In this document: one piece after another, positions 45,260-57,929 of the stretch
How positions within the stretch are numbered: position 1 is the stretch's first letter
How the letters are laid out: every line of letters begins with the position of its first letter
Source: Lepidurus packardi
Taxonomy: Eukaryota > Arthropoda > Branchiopoda > Notostraca > Triopsidae
Reading direction: 5' to 3'
Assembly: GCA_023053545.1 (NCBI GenBank)
Contig: JAKZAN010000002.1
Location: 13,450,790-13,514,789, forward strand
DNA length: 64,000 nucleotides
Notes under the pieces: generated by a model
Told to the model about the DNA's origin: nothing
What the model saw: the letters and a program-made list of their open reading frames with translations, nothing else
Database searches by the model: none
Made by a program: the position numbers and the translations under genes

Positions 45260-46546
45260 TTTATTCAGCTAGTGGAACTACAATTTATGATAAAAATAAA
45301 ACGTGAACACTTGACGCAAACGTTTGAACGATTTATGCGATGCTCACTAATGTCAACAACCACTGAAAAACTGCAAGTAATATTTACTTGTAAATCAGCT
45401 ACTGTGTACTGAATGTATAACGAGAGGAGTATCCTCCACCGCGGTGAATCTCAACACTCAAGTGTGAATTGGTTATTGAACGTGTTATAGAATCAATATC
45501 AATGTTCTTGTAAAATAATTATACTTTGTTGACGGATGATTAGGTGTTCTTCTACTTCTTCATTTATTATACGAGCCAAGCTCAGCAACCCACCCTCCCA
45601 CTGGCAAGGCTAAAGTCTGGACGATATATTAAGCTGTTGTCACAGCTAACAACCCACCCTCCCACTGGCAAGGCTAAAGTCTGGACGATATATTAAGCTG
45701 TTGTCACAGCTAAAAAAAGCATTACTCGATACGACCGAAAATCTTAACACAGAAAGTTATCAGGCATGTTTAAAAATAGATTCAAACAAAGACTGTCCCG
45801 ATTCATCACGGTTGATGCTAAACTAAAGTAACTACCTCCTTGTTTGTAATTATTCGAATCTTTAAGATTAGTGGAATTTCCTTACGCTAATTTTCCGGAC
45901 ATTCACTGTGAAACGACATCCACATGTTTTCAACAAACAACAACTCTTCTAATTTATAATGCACGCACTAGGTGGAAGCTAACTAAACCTAACAGCGAAC
46001 CGTAATTTGCAAACATGAACCGACTTATTTGTTTAGACTGACCCTGAAGTGAAAGTGCAGTCACCTATAGGCCGTTCCTGTAATGCTTTCGGTCATCCAA
46101 CTCTCGCAACAAGGAACGCGTAGTGTTGTGTCTCACATTTAATGATATTCTGCCACTTTGCAATCTAATTAAATTAATGAAGACTACGTCGACCTAGTCC
46201 TAGCTTCCATGGACGTTTCCCTGGCAAAATTTACTACCTAAAGCGGGCCACAATTAAAGTCGCATAGTAACCGGTAAGTCACGGATATGTGATTCAAACA
46301 TTTAATATTTACTCGTGTTTGGGAAAGCTTCCGTAGCTCAAGATCGTGAGATAACTAACTTTAACTAGAACGTAGTAAGTCTGTCACGTGTCGGTGACCA
46401 TTTGCATCAGATTTGCTTGTAAGGTTCTTTATTTTCAATCTGTTCTTAGCAAACATGCCATTAGAAATGAATAACTTTGTCAAATTGGATCATTTTCAGG
46501 CTGCCCAGGAAGAAGGCTGCCAGTTTAACTAGAGCTTTGACTCAAA
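45260..46546. other. Divergent intergenic region of CTNNBL1 and RBBP6
   Basis: The two genes point away from each other across 1.29 kb, so both promoters lie here. The only distinctive structure is a perfect 64-base tandem duplication at 45586-45713. The rest is A/T-rich with no coding potential seen. Confidence 0.55.
45586..45713. repeat. Perfect tandem duplication of 64 bases
   Basis: Two directly adjacent identical 64-base copies, 45586-45649 and 45650-45713, start CAACCCACCCTCCCACTGGC. Each ends with a small inverted repeat, AGCTGT-TGTC-ACAGCT. Absence of any mismatch suggests a recent duplication. It lies about 330 bases upstream of the CTNNBL1 start codon and could duplicate a promoter element, or be an assembly artefact. 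Confidence 0.95.
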
Positions 46547-49500
46547 ATGTCCGTTCATTACAAATTCAAGTCGTCCCTTGAATACGATACTGTTACCTTT
46601 GATGGGCTGCACATATCGGTGGGGGACTTGAAAAAGTCGATTGTACAACAGAAGAAGTTGGGGAAAGCGACTGATTTTGACCTTCTCATTACCAACGCAC
46701 AGACTCAAGATGGTAAAAACCGTGTCTTTTGTCTGGCTTTTATTTGACTTGCTAAATGTCGTCTTGTTGATGTAGTTTACGAAGATGATAACGTTCTAAT
46801 CCCTAAGAACACGTCCGTAACGGTGGCCCGCGTTCCAATTCCTGGAGCAACCAACAAGAAAGTATGGTAAGTTGGTCAAATCCCAAACCATGGATAATTT
46901 ATTTTTTAACTCGGCATACAATGGATAACTTTCAAGTCCTTATATTTTTTTTTATTATAAACAGGGATCGCCCGGAACCTTCCTTGATGCAGTCTACAGT
47001 TAAGGCCGTATGTAGTTTGAAGTGGTTATTTCCATATTATACTTGAGTTGATTAGCAGTGCATTATGTCAAGTGCAAGGTGGTATGGGGGGGCGGGGCTT
47101 TTGATATCCTCTATTTCCACATCTAGGGTTAAAAGAAACAACCCCTCTGTCAACCTGACGATTTTGAGGCCACTTGAGCCCAGATGAGACCAAAAGTGTC
47201 AGTGTTTCTATCATTCCCTTTTCTCGTCCTCCAAGAGAAGAGCGATTTTCACTGGTCCCATTTTATCGAGGGATGATACCTTTACCCTTATTCAGACACC
47301 CTTTACCCAGTTATGTCTCATGCGGAGTCAATTATAGCCGCCTTTTCCGCCCTCTTTATTTCCCGTCTGTCCAGAGATTTTTTTTTTTACATTTTTTGAA
47401 GCGTTTGGGTGAAACCTTGTTTGTGTGCCTCGATTGGAGAGCTCGTTCTTTGGCCAAGTTTTCATGATTTATAAAAAAAATTCGCAGCACGATCGCCACT
47501 CAAATATAGTGCCGCTCTCTGATGATAGGATCGAAAGATTTTTTTGGGTCCAAACCAAACTCGAATGTAAAAAAACAGACTCGGCTGACACGAAAAAGTG
47601 CCAGGAATGGAACTGGAAAGCGGCTTTTGTCTGGCGTGTGTAAACTTAACTCTTTGCCCTTTTGTTTCAACAGCAGCCGTTTTTGGGTCACAGCGATGGG
47701 CCACAGACTTCGGATGCCCTCGGTTCGTCGGCCGATAAGTTAGCCCAGGTACACATACCATTTTAGAACCTGCTCTAGAGAGCAAAAAATGTGATTCATT
47801 TGTCAATGGTTTCATGGGACGCGCACAGGCGGTGGATCTGAGCAGCATTGAAGCTTCAGAGGAGGAAAAAATCAAAGCGATGATGGCCCAGTCCACGCAA
47901 GAGTACGATCCTTCCAAATACGTTAAAATTCGCGGTTCCAACCAAGTAGGGGCGGTACCGGCCAACTATTGCTGCTTCAAGTGTGGCCAACCCGGGCATT
48001 GGATCAAAAACTGCCCTTTTACGCAAGCCAATATCGAAGTACGCAAAAGTACTGGTATTCCGCGCTCCTTTATGGTGCCCGTGGAGGGCCCGACTGTGCC
48101 CGGAGCCATGATGACCCCCTCAGGCGTTTTTGCAGTCAATATTATGGATCAGTATGTTTACGTAATAGTATTGGGGAATTACGGAATGGTTTTTCTGTTC
48201 TTTTTATCAAACAAGCGAGGCGTACAAGGACCACCAGGCCGATAAACAGCGGTTTACGGAAGACAGCGAGGAGCCGGAAGGGACATCAGCAGCTCAACCG
48301 GAAATTCCTGCGGATCTCAAGTGCGGCATCTGCAAAGACCTACTTTCGGAAGCGGTTTTGGTGCCGTGCTGTGGCGAATCCTTCTGCGATGAATGTAAGG
48401 ACTTGAAAAACAGAATTTGCGGGGGATTGACGTTTGTTCGTTGTTTTTTTTGTTTTGTTAAGGTGTAAGGACGACCTTGTTAGAGTCGGAAGAACACACC
48501 TGCCCTTCTTGTCATGAGAAAAATGTCTCGCCGGATACCTTGATCCCGAACCGGTTCTTGCGTACGGCTGTCGCCAACTTCCAGAAGGAAACGGGCTATT
48601 CCAAGCTCAAACTGAACGGGTCGGCTGCGCCCGAGGAAGCCAAAGCAGAGACGAATAGGGAAGCAGCAGAGGCTGGGCCAGCAGCTGCCGTTCTCAATAT
48701 CCTACACGAAGACTCGAATTTGGAGCCCGTGTCGGACGACGACATGAAAGACTTGGGCGACGGCTTTGATGTGAAAGACACCGAGCCTGAAGAAGAGGAG
48801 CGCAAGGACTCGCCTAGTGTCGAACGCAAAGAGAAAGTCATGCCAGAGTCCGAAGCCAGTCCCGCAGCACTCTCTCCTCGACCGGGCTCCGAAACTAGAG
48901 TTCCTACACCCACCGTGGACGAAAAACCAGCGGCGGGTGCTTCCCCGCGCAGCCGAGAAAAGAAATTTCCGCCGCAGCGAGGGCCACCCCTCCCAAATCA
49001 ATCCGTGCAGCCCTTAATGCCCCAGGGAGCCATTTCTATTCAGCAGTTGCTAGCTGGTTCCCCTTTGCTGCTGGGCTCCCAGTTGGCTATGCTGCAGCAG
49101 GGTATCCTGGCCATGCAAAGACTTCCCATGGTCAATCAGAACATGCCAGGAGGACACGGACCTGGTCCGGGAGGTCTTCACCATCATCAGCCACCGCAGT
49201 TAAACCATTATAATCCGCTTCATCACGGTCCTCCGCGAATGCCTTATATGCCACCTAGCGGCCCTCCGCCGCAGCCACCGTCGCGTAATATCCATCAAGG
49301 ATCCAACCAGTTTCCGCCCCAAATGCCCTACGGCTCCTCCCACGGCCATTCGCATTATTCGGGGTAAATAAAGCTGGGTTATAGTATAGTGTACTGAAAT
49401 TCCTGTTCATTTTCTGTTCCAGGTCGTCGGGATACGGTCCCGGTCCGGGTTATGGTAACCAGTACGATAGAAATGGTAAATTTAAATCAATTCTAGGCGT

Positions 49501-52419
49501 TATCCGGGGAATGATTTCAAAATGTGTGTGATTTCGGAATTAGGGGGTGGTGGTGGATTTCGCAGTGAAGCTTCGTCTGCCGCAGCTGCTATTGCACAAC
49601 ACCCTCTTTTGCAGCATGGGTGAGTGAAAAACACACGAAAAGAGGGACTTGTAAAGCGATGTTTCCCATTTTCTACCATAGAGTGGTGGAAGATCCGCTA
49701 GCGGCCTTTGAGCGTATGTTGAAAGAAAAGGAAGAGCGCGATCGAGTGCGGAAAATGAAGAGGCGATCCTATTCAGGCTCGGTATCCAAATCGCGTTCGC
49801 GTTCACCTGCTCCTAAAATGAAACGCAGTTCCATCTCCCGTTCGCGAGACCGCTCGCTTACGCCTTCAAATCGACGGCAGAACAGCCGGTCGCGATCGCC
49901 CGCCAAGCGCGCCAGGAGTCCTTTGCGCAAACGCAGAAGCCGGTCCAGAATGGGTTCACGTTCAAGGTCGCGTTCCAGGTCACCTAGGCGGCGAACTAGA
50001 TCACCGAGACGGTCCCGGTCCTTGGTTCGCAGTCGTTCTCGTTCTCCCAGGCCTTTCCGGTACTTTCACGGCTTATAGAAACACTAGCTTTTAGTTGCTC
50101 GATTCATGGAATTCCATGGAATTACTGCTCTGCTCAGAAAAAAAGGAAAGAAATGAGCGTTTCCAATTGAAAATACTTATAAATCCAAACGTTTTTGGCC
50201 ATTTTTTAAAAGGTACGAAAGGGAGTATCCAACCTTCAGGGACAATGCTGGCGGCTTCCCGCCTGAGATGTCTGGTTTCCCTCCCTTGCCGGGGCGAGAT
50301 GATGCCTTATTACGCGGAATGTCTAGCATGGAAGCTTTTGCTGGGGCGGAAGCGTATGGCGGACGTCCTCCAGCGTTTTCTGGCCACGATTTTGCCAGAG
50401 ACAAGCGTACTAGAGATGGAGGAAGCTACGATTACCGCCGGGACTCGGCGAAGGGCTACTACGAGGATGCAGCCAGGTAATTTTCCAATTGACTTGGCGG
50501 CTAAGAATCTTGTACAAAATAATCCCTTTTGGCTCAGATTTGACGACTACCGAAGCAGAGAAGAGCGGCAGTACAGAGACGGGGAACGCAGCAAGGAGCG
50601 CTTGTATGCGTCCAAGGAAAGGGAGCGGGATGACCGGAGCCGCAGAGGGGAGAGAGAGCGCGGAGCCCGGCCTCGCGATCACAAAGCAGAGTATCCGAGT
50701 GAGGCAGATGTAGTTAGCAAACGCAAGCGCAGTAGAACGCCCAAAGAGGCGAGTCCGGCGCCAGTTTCTCATGCCAAACACGCCAATGAACGAGAGAGCG
50801 AAAGAGCATCCTATGACGCAGCCGTTTCCCCGTCCAGCCGTGGCCATGCCGCCAGTAGTGAGGCAGTGGATAAACGCCAGCGCAAAGAATCCGAATCCAA
50901 GGGCAAAGACGCCCATTTGGTTGAAGACTTGCGCGCTCGCGACGACGAGAGCGTGGAGAAAACGGAGAAGGCTAAGAAGGAGAAAAAGAAGAAGCGCAAA
51001 AAGGACAAACGGAGCGCAGAAGTGGACGAAGAAGAGGACAAGTCCCGCAGCAAGAAAAAGAAGGAAAAGCACAGGAAAAGAAGTCCCAACCTCAAATCCG
51101 ATGCCGTGGACGACAAGGACCTGGAAACGGGCCACTCCAAAGTGAACAAGGATCCTGACGTCACCTTCGTTAATCCCTCGCCTCCTGGACCGCCCGGTCC
51201 CGCTCCGGAACCAGAAGAACTAGAAGCCATGGATGGAGGCAGCGAATTAAGCTTGCCGAGTGTCGTTCCGGAGCAAAGATCAGTCTTAGCGGATGATTCT
51301 GCTGATGCTTTCGAGTCAAGTATGGAAGCCATGGAGAAATCCAACAAATGGCGACCGTTGCAGTTGGCCACGCCGCCGTCCCACGGCAACGGCAAAGCGG
51401 AAGAAGAAGTAGACGACGTTTTAACCTTGCACCCGAAAGAGGACGACTTAACCATAGACGCGGACGCCCTGGGCCGTTTTCCTGCTCCAAAACCGCACGA
51501 AGAAGAGAAACGGGAGAGGAGTCCAGTCCCCGAGGTTCACAGAAAGGATTCTAGGAAGCATTACAGCAAGGAGGAGAAAGCGGCCAGCAAATCTTCCAAG
51601 AGCAAGAGCTCCGGACGGGGCAAAGAGGATCCTGCGGCCAGTCCGCATACCAGCATGGAAGCTCCGCTCTATGCCGCTTTGCCTGCGGCTGCGGACACGG
51701 GCAAGCGCCCTGACAATGCCATTTTTAAGCGAGCCATTAGCGCGATCAAGCCTATCGAGATCAAGCCCCTGAAACTGTTCCTGGCCGACCGCGAAAAGCC
51801 CAAAGACAAAGAGAAAGAGCGACACAGAACCTTGTCAGATCGAGAAACCCAGCTCAAAGAAGTCAGATCGGCTAACAAACCGCGGGTACTGGACCGATCC
51901 CGCTTCGTGTTGGACCGAAATCCCACTCCGCCCAAGGACAGCGTCACCAGCTCGGACCTCTCCAACTCGCGTGTGTCCGCCAAGGAGCGCCTAGGGGAGA
52001 AAATCGATTTAGCAGACAGGAAGCCTTCCAAGGAGCGATCGCGCAGCCGGGAGCGCAAGCACGGCAGTAGTCGAAAGGGGGAAGAGCACCACAGTCACAG
52101 CCAGACCAGGCATGCAGAGGATTCCGCGGGGAGACGGGTGGAAAATCCAGGGAAAGCCCAAACCCCCGAGCTGGCGCCCCTGTTGACGGAAGAAAGTAGC
52201 GGCAAAGGCGATGCACAGAAGCGGGAAAGCCGCCGTTCGCCCTCTGTAGCCTCTTCCACCAAGCGCAAGAAAAGCAAGTCCAAGAAGCGGAAGCGCTCCG
52301 CGTCGACAGCCAGCTCGGGTTCCGACTCGAGCTCGAGCTCCGAGGACGAGAAGGCCCGAAAGAAGAAAGCTAAGAAGAGTAAGAAGACGAAGAAAGCCAA
52401 GAAGCATAAACACAGTTAG
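46547..52419 (+). CDS. RBBP6: RBBP6, DWNN-zinc knuckle-RING ubiquitin ligase and 3'-end processing factor
   Basis: RBBP6 is the animal relative of yeast Mpe1, working in mRNA cleavage/polyadenylation and as an E3 ligase. Exon 1 starts MSVHYKFKSSLEYDTVTFDG, the DWNN ubiquitin-like domain, continued by VYEDDNVLIPKNTSVTV. An intron of roughly 650 bases follows near 47.0-47.7 kb. Then come a CCHC knuckle (CCFKCGQPGHWIKNC) and a RING (CGICKDLLSEAVLVPCCGES, then CPSC). A Pro/His-rich segment, an Arg-Ser domain (EDPLAAFERMLKEKEERDR then RSRSRS repeats) and a long Lys/Glu/Ser-rich last exon (from about 50538) follow. That tail has FKRAISAIKPIEIKPLKLFL and ends in a lysine run. The order matches human RBBP6, with a shorter tail. 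RBBP6 in other animals gives a short DWNN-only isoform; I cannot tell whether it exists here. Internal splice sites are approximate. Confidence 0.94.
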
Positions 52420-52498
52420 TTTTTGTCCTTTTGTTTTTTTCTCTGGATTTTCTCAATACACACGTAACGACTTGTTCAATAGACTGGACCTTTCAATT

Positions 52499-52555
52499 TG
52501 AAAAGAACAAGCCTAATAATTTCAATTTCAACATGAAAAGAACAAGCCTAATAAT
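52499..52555. repeat. Short direct repeat, 22 bases, period 35
   Basis: TGAAAAGAACAAGCCTAATA followed by AT occurs at 52499-52520 and again at 52534-52555. TTTCAATTT precedes each copy. It lies in the 3' region shared by RBBP6 and RPS2. Possibly a small replication-slippage duplication. Confidence 0.9.
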
Positions 52556-52589
52556 GAGGAAGACCCAAGATTCTTTTCAGACCAGTGTA

Positions 52590-52595
52590 TTTATT
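52590..52595 (-). terminator. Polyadenylation signal of RPS2
   Basis: AATAAA on the minus strand (TTTATT on the plus strand), 38 bases past the RPS2 stop codon. The spacing is suitable for a ribosomal protein mRNA with a very short 3' untranslated region. Confidence 0.6.
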
Positions 52596-52632
52596 CTGTC
52601 CCAGGAACGGAAAAAGAGCACACCGAGTCTTT

Positions 52633-53548
52633 TTAGTAGGCCTTGGCCTCTTGTCGCTGAGTACCGAGAGGGCGGTGATTCTTTTCCAAGAAATCCGTAA
52701 ACTCCTGGTAGGGAGACTTGGTGAAAACAGTCTCGGTCCACAGGTCGGGGGTGAGGTACGCGTACGTCTTGGCAATAGCCGCGTACGTGGCCTTGGCAAA
52801 GTTGCCCAGCGTGCCAGTGCTACCGCGAGCGGAAGTGTAGCAATCCTCAATACCAGCCATCTGCAGCAGCTTCTTGGGCACAGGGGCGGAAACGATGCCA
52901 GTACCACGGGGGGCTGGGATCAGGCGTACCAAGACGGAACCACATTTGCCAGTCACCTTGCAAGGGACGGTGTGGGGCTTAGCGATCTTGTTACCCCAGT
53001 AGCCACGACGAACTGGTACTACTGACAACTTGGCGAGAATAATGGCGCCGCGGATGGCAGTGGCGACTTCCTTGGAGCACTTGACTCCCAAGCCAATGTG
53101 TCCGTTGTAATCTCCAATGGCTAGACACAGCAAAGAGTTATTGCTTGAGCTCTTATTCTTGGCTTTAGAGAAAACGAAGATGCTTACCGACGAAAGCCTT
53201 AAAGCGAGTACGTTGACCAGCGCGCGTCTGCTTCTGGACGGGCATGATCTTGAGGACTTCGTCCTTCAAGGCAGGCCCAATGAAGAAATCGATGATTTCA
53301 TGCTCTTTAATGGGCAAAGAGAAGAGGTAAATCTCTTCCAAGGTCTTGATCTTTCCATCACGGACCAGACGGCCCAATTTGGTGACGGGCACCCACTCCT
53401 TCTCTCCTTCCTTTCCGCGTCCGCGACCACGAGGTCCGCCACGCCCGCGTCCGCGGCCACGTCCACCGCGTCCACCACGCCCACGATCTCCAAAACCGCC
53501 ACGATCACCACGACCACCACGTCCACCGGCTGGAGCCGCGTCCGCCAT
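52633..53548 (-). CDS. RPS2: 40S ribosomal protein S2 (uS5)
   Basis: uS5 lies near the mRNA entry tunnel of the small subunit. Two exons (53548-53188 and 53120-52633) join in phase 1 and give 282 residues. The N-terminus is a Gly/Arg repeat region ([16 protein letters not shown]) typical of animal uS5. Then [79 protein letters not shown] and [20 protein letters not shown] follow human RPS2 almost residue for residue. The start ATG reads MADAAPAG, like human MADDAGAAGG; no in-frame ATG lies just upstream. The intron between FKAFV and AIGDY is short and contains no obvious snoRNA. RBBP6 ends 213 bases away on the other strand. Confidence 0.98.
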
Positions 53549-54473
53549 TCTATTCAAACATAAAAGCAGTTTGGACTATTTTAGAACGTTTGAAATTGTA
53601 TTCTAGGGAAGTGGTACGGCATTTACTTATAAAAAAAAATTAGAGTTATTCGGCTCACCTTCTATAGTATCAATAATTAGGTCACTTCTAGTTTATGTAC
53701 ATGCTATTTAATCAGAACGTAAGAGTTTCAACGTGGAGTTTCTCAAGTGTGAGATTGCAGATTCCACCACCACGTGCAAAAAGAATTTAGCTCTAATTTT
53801 TCATGTTTTTGACTGTTTAGACACACGAAAAGTACTTTAAAACATTGGCAGTATTTAATTATTCAATAATACACAGAACAAACTTGTTTAACCCTACAAT
53901 GAAGTAAAACATTACCTGTGGATTATAAGAGAAGTTCGACACAACGACTCAACTCCTGAAACAGGAACACAAGATGGAGGAATCAAGGAGGAGTTACGAG
54001 CTTGGGGCTAAGAGTAGGTGGTCGTAAATGAATGCCCAATAACAACACGAGCGCTCCCAGTGTTGACTCCCAGTGTTCGTGTATGTGACTTTTCGCCCGT
54101 TAGATGCCATATGATCCAAAAATGGTTGAGTTTGGGAAGACGGAATTGCGGAGTAAAAGAACGCATTCGAATGCATGTTTTCAACCAGAGTGTAGTGACA
54201 TAATGACAATGGCGAAAATTACAGGAATATTACAGGTAACTTTTGCAGTAAATGGATAGTTTTAATTGATCTCTGCCTGAAGGATTATTACAAGTCTTCC
54301 GTATAACGACAGAATAAAAGGCTACTTTTGAGTAAGGCTGCAATAATTCTGTAGTAGGCTTTCCTTTGCCGTTTTGGACTGCCCAAATTGTCTCTAAATG
54401 ATTCACAGACGTGTCGCCTATATTTTTCTTGTTCACTGCTACACAGATGAGGCACTATTATAGGCGCATGTTC
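53549..54473. other. RPS2 upstream region
   Basis: The RPS2 promoter and the NEK8 3' end occupy this interval. Short open frames are present on both strands but show no similarity. No RNA gene was recognised. Confidence 0.5.
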
Positions 54474-57400
54474 TTACACGTCGTATTTCTTGAGGACTTT
54501 GGCATGGTTCTCATCTTCCCAAAGCCAGGCGGGTACCTCCTACAAGTAATACGTATTTCTATGAGATAGTTTTCACTAGCCAAAGGAAGCAGATAAGGTC
54601 TATTTATACCGATCCGATTTTGCTGTCATTCTTCGAAAAGGTTAAAGCCGAAGATCGAGGAGAGAAAGAACGGGGAATGTCGGACTGATTCGGGTCCAAA
54701 GTAGAACCGGGCACTTTAGCTAGAGCCACTGTAGTATCCACCACGAGCCAGCCAGCATCGCTACGAGCCAAAAGCCCCGAGAAGTGTAACACTTGACCTT
54801 TGGCCATTTGCGAGGGCGACGCGTATAGTCTGACAAATCCATCGATTACGGAGAAAACAATCCAATCAAAAAACTGTATTGGGATGATTCAAACTTACGC
54901 CAAGACCTCCAACGGTTCGGTTACATTCGAAGCACCATTCTCTCCAATCTCGGAACTTTCCAAGGACTCCCCAGAGCCCCACATGTAAATAGCATTGTCC
55001 AGTGTGGAAACGAGCGTGAAATTCCCTCCGCATTGTGCGCTCTATGACGACAAAACAAACGGTTGATTAAAACCAATATAAACAGGGCCACCAAACTGTC
55101 GTGGTTCTGCCGTTTAAGCCAGGAACAGCCGTAGCAGTGCTGCTAACTGAGCCACGATTCCCAAGCCCACGTTGGCCCAAAGCATTAGAACCCAAGGTAA
55201 CAACTTGACCCCCTTCGGTCAACAAAACCGAATGATCCAGGCCCATCGAAGCCTCCACATATTTCCCAGGCAAACTCTTACATTCGGTGGGAGTCCAGTA
55301 CATATTCCGAGAGTCCTTTAAAAAAAGAAGTGAATCCGAACCAAATTCTCATGCAAAGCTAAATGTCTTTCTTTGTTTTATACAAGAGATGATGGTCGTT
55401 ACCTTCCAAGGGATTAAGCCACCTCTTAAACTAAAGCGATTGTGTCGGTTATCCCCACAAGCCAAAACGGTCCCCAATTCCGTCAACAGCATCGTACCAT
55501 CCACTCCACAACGAATCGTGCAAATATTATGCTGCCGGGGAACGTTTACAATCGTAGGAGTTGACCTAGAATACTGGTCTAAGCCTTTCGTTTTGCAATT
55601 CTGAGATTCTTGTACGTCTGGTGTTCAGTAGCTCCTAAGCCTAAGCAGCCACTAGGACCGGTGCCCCAAGCGTAAACATCTCCATCGTTAGACAGCGCTA
55701 CAACATGCTCCGGTCCACAAGCTATAGCATTGATGTCCACACTCAAAAGACTCTCTGTAGACAAAAGCCATACAAAGTCATGAGTAAATACAGAGAATCT
55801 CCAAAAGAAACCTATAATTTTGGGCGTAGGTAAACCACTGAAATTGCCGTGCCCCAGGCAACCGGCCTTTCCATCGCCGCAGCTCATAACGATTCCCGAT
55901 TCACTGACAAAGACGCTGAATCCCTCTCCAGCCCCCGCTCTAATGCATATCAATGATTGGAAAAAGTTTCATAGGAGTGCTATTCAGTACTTAACGATGG
56001 ATTTTCCTTTGAGGGACTCGATGCATAAAGGTTTTTTCTGCCAATCAGGTTTTCCGCCATGTCCTAATTGACCTTCGGAGCCCCGCCCCCATGAGTAAAC
56101 CATCAGATCTATCATGCGAGAAGCCGAAAAACAGTATCAGACTGAAAGACTTGATCTTTTCTGGGCTTTTCTTATGGGTTTAGGAAAATAAGGTGTATTA
56201 CCAGTGGTTATTACGATGGCGTGTGTCTCGCTCGCCGTAATTTCCCGAACTCGTGCTCTCGCAGGCAAAGGCATGGGCGATAGAACAAGACCAGAGTCTG
56301 ATAATCGAACTCGGTACACTACTGACCTATACAGAAGTAGATCAGGAGAGCTGGTTTGAGTTGTCAGCGATGTGTTTACCTGTACGACTTACTGATCATC
56401 CTGTGCGCAAGCCAAAAGTAATTAGAAAATGGATTGGGATGAAATGGATTCAAATTAAGCATTTTGTTTCATACACTTTGGATCCCTCTTCCTTCCCCGA
56501 GTTGAAGGTAAACTCGCTCGCATCAAAGTTTCCGTGATTGTCCAAGCTGTACACGTCAAGTTGGGCCAAGATCTCGGGTAATCGCTTCTGGGCTATTTCT
56601 TCTGCGGTCGGGCGATATTCGGGTTGCTTTTGCAAGATATCGTGGACCAGCATCTTGAGTAACGGAGAGTAATTGCCGCGAATGGGTGCAAATTGACCCT
56701 GTTTCAAGGAGCAAACTGCGTTACCCCTGCTGTTACTTCCGTAAGTGGATACGAGTTTATACCTTTACTATCTTGTTGACCAAGGCAGGGAGGTTAGAGC
56801 CGTCGAAGGTTTTCTGCAAACATAACATCTCGTAAAGTATGCATCCCAAAGCCCAAATATCTGATTTATCATCGTACGGCTTTCCTTCGCACTGCAAGGA
56901 AAAGCAAAAGATTAAAATCGGAGTGAATACTTCATTAATTGCTGAAGAGTTTCAAGGCTCATTTCTACTGATTTATGCATGGAATATCCTTTATTAAATT
57001 GAAAGCAAAGCTCCTTCTTAAACTGAGATCGGTGAGTTATGAATACTATTATTATAGTATCATTAAACTTATCCATAGTATACTCGACATTCTTCAGTCA
57101 AACCTCTCGAAACGAAACAGTAATTTTAAGCAGGATTACCATTTCCGGGCTGATGTAATACGGAGTGCCAAGAACTGTATGGGCCCCATTTCTTCGTGTA
57201 GTCAACATTTTGGAAATGCCAAAATCCCCCACTTTGACCACGCCTTCCTTCGTAAGGAATACGTTAGCGGTTTTAAGGTCTCTGCAAACAAGCAAGTGCG
57301 TACAGTACGTCTGTATTTACGGTACAACTTAGTCTGCTTCTTATTTACCTGTGCAGAACATTATGCTCGTGCATGTAAGACAGCGCCGAGGCCAGTTGCT

Positions 57401-57929
57401 GAAAGATCCGCAGTACCTGCAGTTCTTCCACAGGAGAACCTTGGTTCGACAAGTACTGGTCTAAGTTGCCGCCATCCGCGTATTCCATCTCGATCATCAG
57501 CAACCCGTCCTCTTCGAAACTGTCGTAGTAACTACCATGCCGTTGAAGGCAAAAAAAGGTTAGCCTTGACATTACATTTTCAATTTGCTTTCAATTGGCT
57601 CCTTTTCAGTTTGACTAGCGAGATCTTCGAACGATACCTGATAACGTTGGGGTGAGTCATGGACGAGAGTACTTTGGCTTCATTCAGTGCCAGTAAGCGC
57701 TCAGAACCGGACAATTCATGCATATTAATTTCCTTGATGATTACCAGCTTCTGATCTCGTTGCCTCAGGTACAAATTCGCTGTTCCAAACGCACCTGCAG
57801 GGCTAAGCTGTTAGATATGGGTGATAAAAAAATGAGTTTCACGTTACCCTTGCCCACGGTTCGGATCTTCTCGTAGCCTCCCATCTTACGTAGAGCCTTA
57901 CTGACCGGCGTATTCTTCTTGCTGGACAT
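54474..57929 (-). CDS. NEK8: NEK8-type NIMA-related kinase with RCC1 repeats
   Basis: NEK8 is a Ser/Thr kinase of the inversin compartment of primary cilia. The protein begins [20 protein letters not shown], then KIRTVGKG joined to AFGTANLYL (glycine loop split by an intron). [13 protein letters not shown] has the catalytic Lys and matches human NEK8 ([13 protein letters not shown]). The catalytic loop reads [14 protein letters not shown], the magnesium loop DFGISKML and the activation segment [29 protein letters not shown] ends the kinase domain. RCC1-type repeats follow ([50 protein letters not shown]). DFGISK and the IRK region favour NEK8 over NEK9, which reads DYGLAK. The C-terminal exons, including [20 protein letters not shown], look longer than the human end. 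Exon boundaries are approximate. Confidence 0.9.

Noticed and set aside
43715..45272. Plus-strand frames opposite CTNNBL1
   Set aside because: The minus-strand frame is a full-length conserved protein; these are shadows.
50410..52413. Long minus-strand frames opposite the last RBBP6 exon
   Set aside because: The plus strand continues the conserved RBBP6 tail (Arg-Ser, Lys/Glu-rich); the reverse frames are hydrophobic complements without domains.
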